Positions 8,203 to 15,869 of a stretch of DNA of 64,000 nt are shown here, one piece after another. The first letter of the stretch is position 1; each line of letters starts with the position of its first letter. Where the stretch lies: the NCBI GenBank assembly GCA_963801475.1, contig CAWDEX010000003.1, forward strand, positions 62,001 to 126,000, read 5' to 3'. Position numbers and translations under genes: made by a program. The notes beneath the pieces are model-generated. The model made no database searches, was not told the DNA's origin, and was given only the letters and a program-made list of their open reading frames with translations. This DNA is from DAOMFB01 sp963801475. GTDB lineage: Bacteria > Acidobacteriota > Thermoanaerobaculia > UBA5066.

Positions 8203-8630
8203 CAGATCTCGACTCTCGGGTCGACCTCCACGACCGTGCCGTCGGACAGCTTGAGACGGGCCGTGTAATCGACGAGCGTCTTCGCGGTCACGCGCCGGGC
8301 GGTCGCGGACTTGAGGAGCTTTCGCCGCTCATCGAAGACCGGCGGTCCGTCGAACGGGTTCGCGTTCCCGAAGTCGACAGAGACGGCGCCGTCCGGGGAG
8401 ATCCACTGGATGGAGTCCTTCCCGCCGCGGAGGATGACCCACTTGTTCGACATGACGGCGCTCTTCCGACCTGGATCATGCGTGACGATGACGCTGACGG
8501 CTTCCGCGGGCCGGTTCAGGTACTCCGTCGAGATCGGCGGGCCTCCGCCGCAGGACGTGACCGCCGCGAGGAGCGCCGACAGGACGACGGCAGCGGCGAG
8601 ATACGGGGGCCTTTCGGGCGTTGAGCGCAT
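8196..8630 (-). CDS. Small predicted lipoprotein, unknown function
   Basis: 144 residues. The signal peptide (AAAVVLSALLAAVTSC) ends in a lipobox with Cys27 as the expected lipidation site. The mature part is beta-rich, with VSVIVTHDPGRKSAVMSNKW and SIQWISPDGAVSVDFGNANPF, and ends in LSDGTVVEVDPRVEIWP. No family was recognised. Start chosen at the ATG preceded by GGGAGGG; a longer frame upstream is not supported. It lies 14 bases downstream of the TPR kinase gene on the same strand and is probably co-transcribed with it. Confidence 0.65.
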   Translation of the reverse strand: MRSTPERPPYLAAAVVLSALLAAVTSCGGGPPISTEYLNRPAEAVSVIVTHDPGRKSAVMSNKWVILRGGKDSIQWISPDGAVSVDFGNANPFDGPPVFDERRKLLKSATARRVTAKTLVDYTARLKLSDGTVVEVDPRVEIWP

Positions 8631-8644
8631 GGGGGTCCCTCCCT

Positions 8645-11248
8645 TCAGGATGTCTTCTTCTTCGAGGAGATGATCGACAGAACGCGTTGGAACTCCGGGA
8701 GCTTTCGGACGTTTCCGAGGTTCGGATCGCGCGTGATCTCCGCCGGGCCAAGCCCCCGCTCGGCAGCTCGCGCGAGGAAGTCCAGGGAATCCGCGGGGCG
8801 ATTCAACGCCGCCGCCGTGACGGCCGCCGTCTGCAGCACGTCGACGTCGTCCGGAGCGAGAGAGACGGCGCGCTGCGTCTCGGTCCAGGCACGTTGGCTC
8901 TGCCCGAGGCGGGCCCGGCACTGGGCGACGAGGGCGACCTCGATCGGATCATCGGGATTGACCGAGAGCGTAGCCTCTCCGAGCGGGAGGGCCTTCCCGT
9001 AGGCCGCCCGCGCCTCGCCGGAGCGCCCCGGCGTCCAGGTGAGCGCGTCACCCTGGTAGAGGAGAAAGTGGAAGTTCCTCGGAGAGAGGGCGACGGCCTG
9101 CCCGAAGGCGGCGGCGGCTTCCCCGTACCGGCCGAGAAGGTAATAGGCCACGCCCAGGTTGGATGAAGCCTGTGGCGTCGGCTGGATCTCGATGGAGCGC
9201 GAGAGCGCCTTCACGGCCTCGTCGAAACGCCCGAGCTTCAGGAGGATCCCGCCGATGTTCTGCTGGACGGGGGCCACGTCGGGGTTGAGCGCAGCGGCCT
9301 TCTGGAACGCGGCGAGAGCTTCCTCGTTTCGTCCCTCGCGCGCGTAGAAGGCGCCGAGGAGGTTCACGGCCGACCAGGACGTGGGCCTCAGGGCGGTCGC
9401 CCGCAGGAACGCCTCTCCGGCTGCAGCATTCTCGCCGGAGCCCTGGAGTGCCCTCGCGAGAGCGAGAACCGCCTCGAAGTCGTTCGGGCGGCCCTCCAGC
9501 ACCCTCCGGACGATCTCGACCGCTCTCTTCGGTTCCCCGGTCGCCGTCAGGACCTGTCCCAGCACAACCTGCGCCTCAGGCGAGCCCGGGTCGAGGGAGA
9601 CCGCCCTGGAAGCGGCCTGCCTCGCGAGATCGGCGTGCCGCGGGTCGGCGTCGAGGCCGTACAGGTAGAGATACGCCCGGCCCAGCGAGGCCTGGACGGC
9701 CCCGGAGCTCTCTCCGCCCGGGATCCTCTTCAGAAGGTCCACCGCCCTCCGGACCGAATCCGGCCTGTCCCGCCGCTCGAGGCACCCCAGCGCGACGACG
9801 TACTCGGTCTGCGCGGGCCCGGGGGAAATGGCGGGGGTCGCGACGGGGGCTCCGCTGGCGAGGTGGACCTGGAGGGCGGCGATGAGCTTCTGCGTCAGCT
9901 GCTCCTCGAGCCGGAAATGGTCGGTGGCCGGCCCGGTCACCTCGTCGGCGGCGATCTGGACCGGCGAGCCGGCGAGGAAGACGGAGAACGAGAGCTGGCG
10001 CTGGTCCCCCATCTGGCGGACGGCAGGCTGGACGAGGAGGTTGGCTCCCGTGTCACGCGCCCACCTCGACGGATCGGTCTCCTTGAGCATCGCCGGGCCG
10101 GAGGGACGCATGACGGCCACGCCCGGGACGCTCTGGAGCTTCACGCCGAGGCTGAACGACACGCCGTCGCACAGCTGCCTTCCGTCGTTGCGACCGGTCA
10201 GGTCCGTGGCGGGAAGAATGGCAAGGAGTTTCGAGGCCGGCAGCGCCGTCGTGTCCCGTCCCCTGAACGCGAAGAAGAGAAGAGCCGCGGCGGCGACGGC
10301 GAGGAGAGCGCCGGCGGCCGCGTAAACGCCGGGCCTGCGACGGATCCGGGCCGACATCGAAGCGGAGGTCCGGGGAACGTACGCGGTGCGCCCCTCCAGA
10401 ACGGCGTCGATGGTCTGGCGCGCGTGAGCCAGGTCGGGGGTCCGCTCGTCACGGTCCTTCGAGAGGCATTTCCGGATGAGGTCCAGGATCCGCGGCGGCG
10501 TGTCGACGGGAAGCGCCAACCAGTCCGGTTCCTTGTCGAGGATGGCGACGAGGACGTCGGACGGCGAGTCTCCGGTGAACGTCCTCTTTCCCGCGAGCAT
10601 CTCGTAGAGGAGGCAACCGAACGCCCACACGTCGGTTCGCCAGTCGAGCGGCTTTCCGCGCGCCTGTTCCGGGCTCATGTACGGCGCCGTCCCGAGGACC
10701 ATCCCCTTCCGCGTGGCGCCCGTGTCGAGCGTGGGGAACTCGGAGAAGTCGGAGGCGTTGGCCCCGGGGGCGAAGGCCTTGGCCAGGCCGAAGTCGAGAA
10801 GCTTGACCTTGCCGTCGGGGGTGACCTTCACGTTCGCCGGCTTCAGGTCGCGGTGGAGGATCCCCTTGCCGTGCGCCGCGTCGAGGGCATCCGCGACCTG
10901 CCGTGCGATGCCGAGCGCGCGCGACAGGCCGAGCGGACCGCCCGCGAGGAGCTGCTTGAGCGTGTCGCCCGGCACCATCTCCATCACGAGGAGCTGGATC
11001 CCCTCGACGTTCTCGAAGCTGTAGATCGCGGCGATGTTCGGGTGGTTGAAGGCGGCGAGAAGCTGCGCCTCGCGCTGGAACCGGGCGATGCGCTCGCGGT
11101 CGTCGACGAAGGCCTCCGGGAGGACCTTGAGGGCCACTTCGCGCCCGAGGCGCGTGTCGCGCGCCCGCCAGACCTCGCCCATGCCGCCCGCTCCGAGCGT
11201 GGCGAGAATCTCGTACGGCCCGAGGCGTGACCCGTCGGAAAGCGCCAT
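8645..11248 (-). CDS. Ser/Thr protein kinase with TM segment and TPR-rich extracytoplasmic region
   Basis: 867 residues. The kinase domain (about 1-275) has GAGGMGEVW (19-27), K41, HRDLKPANV (132-140) and DFG (152-154), with activation segment GTAPYMSPEQARG. A hydrophobic span around residues 310-330 (VYAAAGALLAVAAAALLFFAF) is a single TM. The C-terminal half contains a TolB-like/adenylate-cyclase-associated stretch and then many TPR helices (for example EALAAFQKAAALNPDVAPVQ). This architecture and the GPYEIL opening are very common in Acidobacteriota. It probably senses or scaffolds outside the membrane. There is no SD; a TATTCT box lies 12 bases before the ATG. Confidence 0.92.
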   Translation of the reverse strand: MALSDGSRLGPYEILATLGAGGMGEVWRARDTRLGREVALKVLPEAFVDDRERIARFQREAQLLAAFNHPNIAAIYSFENVEGIQLLVMEMVPGDTLKQLLAGGPLGLSRALGIARQVADALDAAHGKGILHRDLKPANVKVTPDGKVKLLDFGLAKAFAPGANASDFSEFPTLDTGATRKGMVLGTAPYMSPEQARGKPLDWRTDVWAFGCLLYEMLAGKRTFTGDSPSDVLVAILDKEPDWLALPVDTPPRILDLIRKCLSKDRDERTPDLAHARQTIDAVLEGRTAYVPRTSASMSARIRRRPGVYAAAGALLAVAAAALLFFAFRGRDTTALPASKLLAILPATDLTGRNDGRQLCDGVSFSLGVKLQSVPGVAVMRPSGPAMLKETDPSRWARDTGANLLVQPAVRQMGDQRQLSFSVFLAGSPVQIAADEVTGPATDHFRLEEQLTQKLIAALQVHLASGAPVATPAISPGPAQTEYVVALGCLERRDRPDSVRRAVDLLKRIPGGESSGAVQASLGRAYLYLYGLDADPRHADLARQAASRAVSLDPGSPEAQVVLGQVLTATGEPKRAVEIVRRVLEGRPNDFEAVLALARALQGSGENAAAGEAFLRATALRPTSWSAVNLLGAFYAREGRNEEALAAFQKAAALNPDVAPVQQNIGGILLKLGRFDEAVKALSRSIEIQPTPQASSNLGVAYYLLGRYGEAAAAFGQAVALSPRNFHFLLYQGDALTWTPGRSGEARAAYGKALPLGEATLSVNPDDPIEVALVAQCRARLGQSQRAWTETQRAVSLAPDDVDVLQTAAVTAAALNRPADSLDFLARAAERGLGPAEITRDPNLGNVRKLPEFQRVLSIISSKKKTS

Positions 11249-11301
11249 GTGCGTCTACGGAGAATATCGCCTGCCTTCCGGAGAGCGGCTGGCCGGGGCA
11301 C

Positions 11302-11307
11302 TAGACT
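11302..11307 (+). promoter_or_regulatory. Putative -10 box TAGACT ahead of mini-ORF/M14 peptidase
   Basis: TAGACT lies nine bases before the ATG of an eight-codon ORF that overlaps the peptidase start. It is one of several identical boxes placed just before start codons in this window. Confidence 0.4.
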
Positions 11308-11316
11308 GTCCGCTCG

Positions 11317-11343
11317 ATGCACCCGTTCAGAGAGGTCCGATGA
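11317..11343 (+). CDS. Eight-codon leader ORF overlapping the M14 peptidase start
   Basis: ATG CAC CCG TTC ... ends at TGA 11341-11343, overlapping the peptidase ATG as ATGA. The ORF (MHPFREVR) sits right after a TAGACT box and includes the peptidase's AGAGGT SD-like sequence. It could act as a coupling leader or be chance; its length gives no independent coding evidence. Confidence 0.25.
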   Translation: MHPFREVR

Positions 11344-12788
11344 CGCAAGCCCGCCTGGCCTTACCGCTCGTGTTCCTTCTCCTCCCGCCCTCCCTGATCG
11401 CGGCGCCGCCGGAGAGCCTCACGGCGGCCAGTCTCTGGGAGACGTGGCCGTCGGTTCGCGTCTCGCCGCCCGATCCCTGGTCGCTCAAGAGGGTCCAGCT
11501 CGAGGCCGCTCTCGAGACGCTGGAACGCGACACCGCCGGCCTCTTCACGGTCGTGGACGAGGGGCGCTCCGGCGAGGGGAGGAAGATCACGGCTCTCGCG
11601 CTCGGGACAGGCGCGGTGCGCGTCCTCCTCTGGTCGCAGATGCACGGCGACGAGCCGACGGCGACGAGCGCCCTGCTCGACGTCCTCGCCTTCCTCGGAA
11701 AGAACCGGGAGAGCGGGGCCGTGAGGCGCCTCCTCGCGGGAATCACGGTCTACCTTCTGCCGATGCTGAACCCGGACGGGGCCGAGCGGGCGACCCGGCG
11801 GAATGCGCAGGGAATCGACATCAACCGCGACGCGCTTCGGCTCCAGACGCCGGAAGGGCGCTATCTCAAGAAGGTCCGCGACCGTTTCGAACCGGCGATC
11901 GGATTCAACCTCCACAACCAGTCGCCGCTGACGCGCGCGGGAAAGAACGGGGATCAGGTGGCACTGGCCTTCCTCTCCGTGGCGTTCGACGAGGCCCTGA
12001 CCGAAAACGAGGGGCGGCGGACGACGAAGCGCCTCGCCGTCTTCCTGCGCGGGGACCTGTCGCCGTGGGCGGCGGGAAAGATCGCGCGATACGACGCGGA
12101 CTACACGGAGCGCGCCTTCGGGGACGCGATGACGCGCTGGGGAACGGCGACGCTGCTGATCGAGACGGGCGGGTGGAACGGCCCCGACGAGGCGGGAACG
12201 CTCGTTCGCCTCAACTTCGTCGCCCTTCTCCGGTCGCTCCAGGCGCTGGCCGACGGCTCGCTCGCCGACCTCGACCCGAAGACGTACGACGCGATCCCGA
12301 TCCTCGAGCGCGAAGGGCTCTTCGACGTCGTCATCCGGGAGGCGAACGTGGCGAACGGCAGCGGCCTTCCCCCGTACCTCGCCGACGTGGCGCTCCTCCG
12401 CCCGCATCCTCTCGGCGGGACGGCGGGACGCGGTCGCCCCGGCGTCGTCGATCTCGGCGATCTCTCGGCCTTCCGGGGCAAGGAGGAGATCCCGGCGAAG
12501 GGGAGGTTTCTCGTTCCGGCGCCGCCCGGAGGCGAGGAGGGGTGGCGAAGGACCCTCGCCCGGCTTCGCGAGAGGAAGCTCGCCGACGACGCCGGAGGCC
12601 TCCTGCTCTCACCGGAGCAGCTCTCGCTCGAGGTGAAGGCGTGGATGCCGGAGCGACAACGGCTCGTTCCCGGGTACGCCGGCGCTCTCCTGATCCTCGT
12701 GCCGGCCGCCGACGGGACGCTCCGGCTCGACCGGCGGATCGAAGGGGCGGCACCTCCGGCGGAAACCGCCGCGAAACCCCGGACGTAG
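11340..12788 (+). CDS. Secreted M14-family zinc carboxypeptidase
   Basis: 482 residues with a signal peptide (LALPLVFLLLPPSLIAA). The zinc motif HGDEP (H102, E105) is followed by LLPMLNPDGAERATRRNAQGID with INRD, the substrate-binding region of M14 peptidases. Next comes FNLHNQ, whose His is the third zinc-ligand candidate, and the catalytic Glu in LLIETGGW (E275). The C-terminal 200 residues are an additional domain not typical of short carboxypeptidases. It probably trims peptides or murein fragments in the periplasm. Start at ATG 11340, preceded by AGAGGT. Confidence 0.85.
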   Translation: MTQARLALPLVFLLLPPSLIAAPPESLTAASLWETWPSVRVSPPDPWSLKRVQLEAALETLERDTAGLFTVVDEGRSGEGRKITALALGTGAVRVLLWSQMHGDEPTATSALLDVLAFLGKNRESGAVRRLLAGITVYLLPMLNPDGAERATRRNAQGIDINRDALRLQTPEGRYLKKVRDRFEPAIGFNLHNQSPLTRAGKNGDQVALAFLSVAFDEALTENEGRRTTKRLAVFLRGDLSPWAAGKIARYDADYTERAFGDAMTRWGTATLLIETGGWNGPDEAGTLVRLNFVALLRSLQALADGSLADLDPKTYDAIPILEREGLFDVVIREANVANGSGLPPYLADVALLRPHPLGGTAGRGRPGVVDLGDLSAFRGKEEIPAKGRFLVPAPPGGEEGWRRTLARLRERKLADDAGGLLLSPEQLSLEVKAWMPERQRLVPGYAGALLILVPAADGTLRLDRRIEGAAPPAETAAKPRT

Positions 12789-12828
12789 TCCGGCTCCGCA
12801 CGCCGACGAGAGCGGCGACGACCGCGAC

Positions 12829-12834
12829 TATAGT
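12829..12834 (+). promoter_or_regulatory. Putative -10 box TATAGT for the ThiF/MoeB-like gene
   Basis: TATAGT lies seven bases before the GTG start and sits in the middle of a 12-bp palindrome CGACTATAGTCG (12825-12836). There is no SD, so transcription would begin at or next to the start codon. Confidence 0.45.
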
Positions 12835-12841
12835 CGGCGCC

Positions 12842-13609
12842 GTGGCGCGGCTTTCGGACGGCGAACGGCGGCGGTACGCACGGCACCTCGTCCTTCCGGG
12901 CGTCGGGGAGGAGGGTCAGGAGCGGATCAAGGCGGCCCGGATCCTCTGTGTCGGTGCCGGCGGCCTCGGATCGCCGCTCTCGCTGTACCTCGCAGCGGCG
13001 GGCGTCGGAACGCTCGGCCTCGTCGATTTCGACGCCGTGCACGAGTCGAATCTCCAGCGCCAGATCCTCTACGGCACGAAGGACGTCGGGCGGTCCAAGG
13101 TCGAAGCGGCGGCGGAGCGGCTCGCCGACCTGAATCCGAACGTCCGGATCGTGATGCACGCGGCGCGGCTGACGTCCTCGGTCGCGATGGAGATCTTCGC
13201 GCTCTACGACGTCGTGGCCGGCGCGACGGACGACTTCGCGTCCCGATACGTCATCAACGCGGCGTGCGTCCGCCTCGGCAAGCCGATGGTCCACGCCGCG
13301 ATCCACCGCTTCGAAGGGCAGGCATCGGTCTTCGACGCCACGAAGGGGCCGTGCTACCGGTGCGCCTTTCCCGAGCCGCCGCCGCCCGGGCTCGTCCCGA
13401 CGGGGGCTGAAAGCGGTCTTCTCGGCGTCCTTCCCGGGACGCTCGGAGCGATCCAGGCGACGGAGGCCCTGAAGCTCGTCCTCGGAATCGGTGAACCGCT
13501 CGTCGGGCGGCTGCTGCTCGTCGACGCCCTCGCGATGTCCTTCCGGACGGTCCGCCTGTCGAAGAACCCGGCCTGCATCGTCTGCGGCCCCGGCGTTCGG
13601 GAGTCCTGA
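12842..13609 (+). CDS. ThiF/MoeB-family E1-like adenylyltransferase
   Basis: 255 residues. ATP-dependent adenylation of the C-terminus of a ubiquitin-like sulfur carrier (ThiS/MoaD type) is expected. Landmarks: the Rossmann motif GAGGLGSPLSLYLAAAGVG, LVDFDAVHESNLQRQ, and two Cys pairs for structural zinc (CYRCAFPEP and CIVCGP). The position that is CAEAGVLG in many ThiF/MoeB proteins is GAESGLLG here, so the usual conserved Cys is missing. Start is GTG directly after the promoter-like TATAGT; the long frame upstream is not homologous. No MoaD/ThiS partner is nearby, so molybdopterin, thiamine or another pathway cannot be decided, although a molybdoenzyme lies at 1-2184. Confidence 0.85.
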   Translation: MARLSDGERRRYARHLVLPGVGEEGQERIKAARILCVGAGGLGSPLSLYLAAAGVGTLGLVDFDAVHESNLQRQILYGTKDVGRSKVEAAAERLADLNPNVRIVMHAARLTSSVAMEIFALYDVVAGATDDFASRYVINAACVRLGKPMVHAAIHRFEGQASVFDATKGPCYRCAFPEPPPPGLVPTGAESGLLGVLPGTLGAIQATEALKLVLGIGEPLVGRLLLVDALAMSFRTVRLSKNPACIVCGPGVRES

Positions 13610-13621
13610 CGGCCCGGCGCC

Positions 13622-14098
13622 TCAGCGTGGCGTGGCCGCGGCGGTGGCGGGCGGCTTGTGTCCGCCCGCGCACGTCTTCGACCAGACGGTCGCCGCGACC
13701 AGAAGGGCCATCCCGGCGAGCGTCACGACGACGACCGCCACCGGACGCGCCCGGCGGACGGGCTTGACTGAGAGCGTCTCGAGGAGCTTCCCGGTGCCGC
13801 TGGTCTGGCGCCGCTTCTTCTCGACGCGGAAGACGGCCTTGACGTCCCCGAAGCGAAGCGCGTCGCCGGCCTGGAGAACGGCGTCGTGAATCGCCTTCCC
13901 CCGGAGATACGTCCCGTTGATGCTGGCGAGGTCCTTGAGGATCCACCCGGAGGCGGTCTCCTCGATCTCCGCGTGCTTGCGGGACACCGAGAGGTTGGCC
14001 AGCCGGATCTCGCAGTCGACGTCACGGCCGATGACGGCGCGTCCGACGACCTCGTGCCTCTTTCCCCCGCCGTCCTCGACGATCAGAAACGCCGTCAT
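13622..14098 (-). CDS. FHA-domain membrane protein
   Basis: 158 residues. The N-terminal FHA domain (about 5-90), which binds phosphothreonine, has its core motifs: IGRDVDCEIRL, SVSRKHAEI and NGTYLRGKAI. After a basic linker (KKRRQTSGTGK) a single TM (AVVVVTLAGMALLVAATVW, about 120-140) is followed by a short Pro/Ala-rich tail. It may read out phosphorylation by the Ser/Thr kinases encoded 3-7 kb away (inference). It converges with the ThiF-like gene and lies 18 bases downstream of the glycerate kinase stop region's opposite side, on the same strand. Confidence 0.8.
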   Translation of the reverse strand: MTAFLIVEDGGGKRHEVVGRAVIGRDVDCEIRLANLSVSRKHAEIEETASGWILKDLASINGTYLRGKAIHDAVLQAGDALRFGDVKAVFRVEKKRRQTSGTGKLLETLSVKPVRRARPVAVVVVTLAGMALLVAATVWSKTCAGGHKPPATAAATPR

Positions 14099-14116
14099 GG
14101 GAGTCGAGACGATATC

Positions 14117-15466
14117 TTAGTCCCCCGCGGTCCCAGCGTCCCGTCCGGGGGCGTAGACGAAGGCGACGTCGCCTACGTTCGTCCCGGTCGGGCCCGGCGA
14201 GAACGCGTCGCCGAGCACGGCGAAGAACGGGCCCGTGTCGTTGTCGCGGAGCGCCTTCCACGGGTCGAGCGCCGCGGCTTCGGCGCGGTCGATCGTCGTG
14301 CCGTCGATGAAGGCCCCCGCGGCGTCGGGTTCGTGGTCCACGCCGTCCGTGCCGGCCACGAGCGCCGAGGCGCCGGTGGCGCCGGCCAGAAGAAGGGCCG
14401 TCGCGAGGGCCAGCTCGCGATTGCGGCCCCCGTGCCCCGGCCCTTTGACCGTGACGGTCGTCTCGCCGCCGAAGAGCGTGACGAGCGGGCGGCCGCTGCC
14501 GCGCCGCCAGAGGTGCCCCGCCGAGGCGCCGGCGACGGCGAGGCGCCGGGCCGCGCTGCGCGCCTCGCCCGAAAGAAGCTCCGGGACGACGCGGGCGTCC
14601 GCCCCGAGACGGAGAGCGGAGAGGCGCGCCCCGTCGAGCGCCGTTCGGATGTCGGCGAGGAGGACGCTCCAGCGCGCCCCGACCGGGCGCCCCGAGGGAG
14701 GGGCGGGCGGCAGGGCGAGGACGGCGCGGACCGCCGACGGAAGGAGCGGCGCAACCCGGTAGCGGTCGAGGATCGACAAGGCGACGGCGGGCGACGGCGG
14801 GATGCCGAGCGTCGGCCCGGAGGCGACGAGATGCCAGCCGTCGTCGCCGAGGTCCGAGAGGACGAGCGTCACGACCTCGGCGGCGCCGCAGGCGGCCGAA
14901 AGCCACCCGGCCTTCACGCGGGACAGGGCGCCCCGCACGGCGTTGATTTCGGCGATCGGTGCTCCGGCGGCCATCAGGAGGGAGATCGCCCGCGACTTGT
15001 CGGCCAGGGAGAGTCCCTCCGACGGGGCCACCATCAGGCTGGAGCCGCCCCCCGAGAGGAGGACGACGAGGAGGTCATCCGGACGGAGCTTCGCGGCGAG
15101 CGAGAGGGCTGCGGCTCCGGCCTCGAGGCTTCCTTCGTCGGGAGTCGGGTGCCCCGCGCGGATGAGACGAGCGCCCGCCGGCAACCCGGCTCCGTGCTCG
15201 TACGGCGGCGCCACGACGAGCATCTCGTCGATCCGCGAGCCGAGCGCGTCGTTCGCCGCGCGGGCCATCGGGGCGGCGGCCTTCCCGACCGCGAGAACGG
15301 CGAGACGCGCCGGGACGAAGACGAACTCCCGCTGCGTCGGCGACGAAAGGGAGCGGACACGGAGGGCGTCTCCGCGCCGCCCGACGGCCTCGCTGACGAG
15401 CCAGCCCGGCTCGACGGCGGCGACGGCGGCGCGATAGAGCTCGGTGAGAAGGTCGCGCGCGTCCAG
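14117..15466 (-). CDS. gckA: Glycerate 2-kinase, MOFRL (GckA/TtuD) family, probable CTG start
   Basis: 449 residues if started at CTG 15466. ATP-dependent phosphorylation of D-glycerate. Motifs: LAVLAVGKAAAPM (family lavGKA..M), VLLSGGGSSLM, and the MOFRL segment GPGHGGRNRELALA with GTDGVDHEPDAAGAF. The first ATG (15268) would delete the conserved VGKAAAPM motif and the preceding helix DLLTELYRAAVAAVEPG. Between the in-frame stop (15481-15479) and that ATG there is no ATG, GTG or TTG. CTG 15466 lies nine bases after a TAGACT box, like other starts here. The family usually has about 420-450 residues, which fits. Confidence 0.82.
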   Translation of the reverse strand: MDARDLLTELYRAAVAAVEPGWLVSEAVGRRGDALRVRSLSSPTQREFVFVPARLAVLAVGKAAAPMARAANDALGSRIDEMLVVAPPYEHGAGLPAGARLIRAGHPTPDEGSLEAGAAALSLAAKLRPDDLLVVLLSGGGSSLMVAPSEGLSLADKSRAISLLMAAGAPIAEINAVRGALSRVKAGWLSAACGAAEVVTLVLSDLGDDGWHLVASGPTLGIPPSPAVALSILDRYRVAPLLPSAVRAVLALPPAPPSGRPVGARWSVLLADIRTALDGARLSALRLGADARVVPELLSGEARSAARRLAVAGASAGHLWRRGSGRPLVTLFGGETTVTVKGPGHGGRNRELALATALLLAGATGASALVAGTDGVDHEPDAAGAFIDGTTIDRAEAAALDPWKALRDNDTGPFFAVLGDAFSPGPTGTNVGDVAFVYAPGRDAGTAGD

Positions 15467-15475
15467 AGCGGGCGA

Positions 15476-15481
15476 AGTCTA
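15476..15481 (-). promoter_or_regulatory. Putative -10 box TAGACT for the glycerate kinase
   Basis: Minus-strand TAGACT nine bases before the proposed CTG start. It is the same hexamer seen before 11317, 37111 and 41559. The gene on the other strand starts 41 bases away. Confidence 0.4.
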
Positions 15482-15521
15482 TCGGAAGGGAAGGCGTAAG
15501 ATCGTACCGGAGAGGTTTTCC

Positions 15522-15785
15522 ATGGGACGTGACATTCTCGGGTCGGTACGCGAGGGGTTGAAGGACGTCGGAGGACGCGGCGGTGAGATGGCGGAGGTCA
15601 TTGCCGACCGCGTCGAAGAAGCCCTTGAGGGCGCGGAAGCCCGCGGCCGGAAGGTCCGCAAGGAGCTGCAGCGGCGCTGGCGGACGGTGGACCGGGCCGG
15701 CCGCGAGAACGCCTTCCTGATGGCGCTCGGGGCTCTCGGCGTCGGCCTCCTCGTCGGCTGGCTGGTCGGACGCGAGCGCCGCTGA
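15522..15785 (+). CDS. Small protein with amphipathic helix and C-terminal TM (YtxH/DUF883-like)
   Basis: 87 residues. A charged helical region (EMAEVIADRVEEALEGAEARGRK) is followed by one C-terminal TM (LMALGALGVGLLVGWLVG) and a basic end (RERR). This layout resembles small YtxH or DUF883/ElaB-like membrane-anchored helical proteins, but the similarity is only architectural. Start at the ATG preceded by GGAGAGG. Transcribed divergently from the glycerate kinase. Confidence 0.6.
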   Translation: MGRDILGSVREGLKDVGGRGGEMAEVIADRVEEALEGAEARGRKVRKELQRRWRTVDRAGRENAFLMALGALGVGLLVGWLVGRERR

Positions 15786-15869
15786 GGCGTCGTCCGGGGG
15801 CGGCGGCCGGTTGACGCGGCCCGCGGCGGCCGGGAAGATCCCGGGCGTCGCCCGAATGAAGGAGGCCGC

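Noticed and set aside
12825..12836. 12-bp palindrome CGACTATAGTCG as a repressor operator for the ThiF-like gene
   Set aside because: It is short and centred on the -10 box. TATA cores are easily palindromic and no second copy was found.
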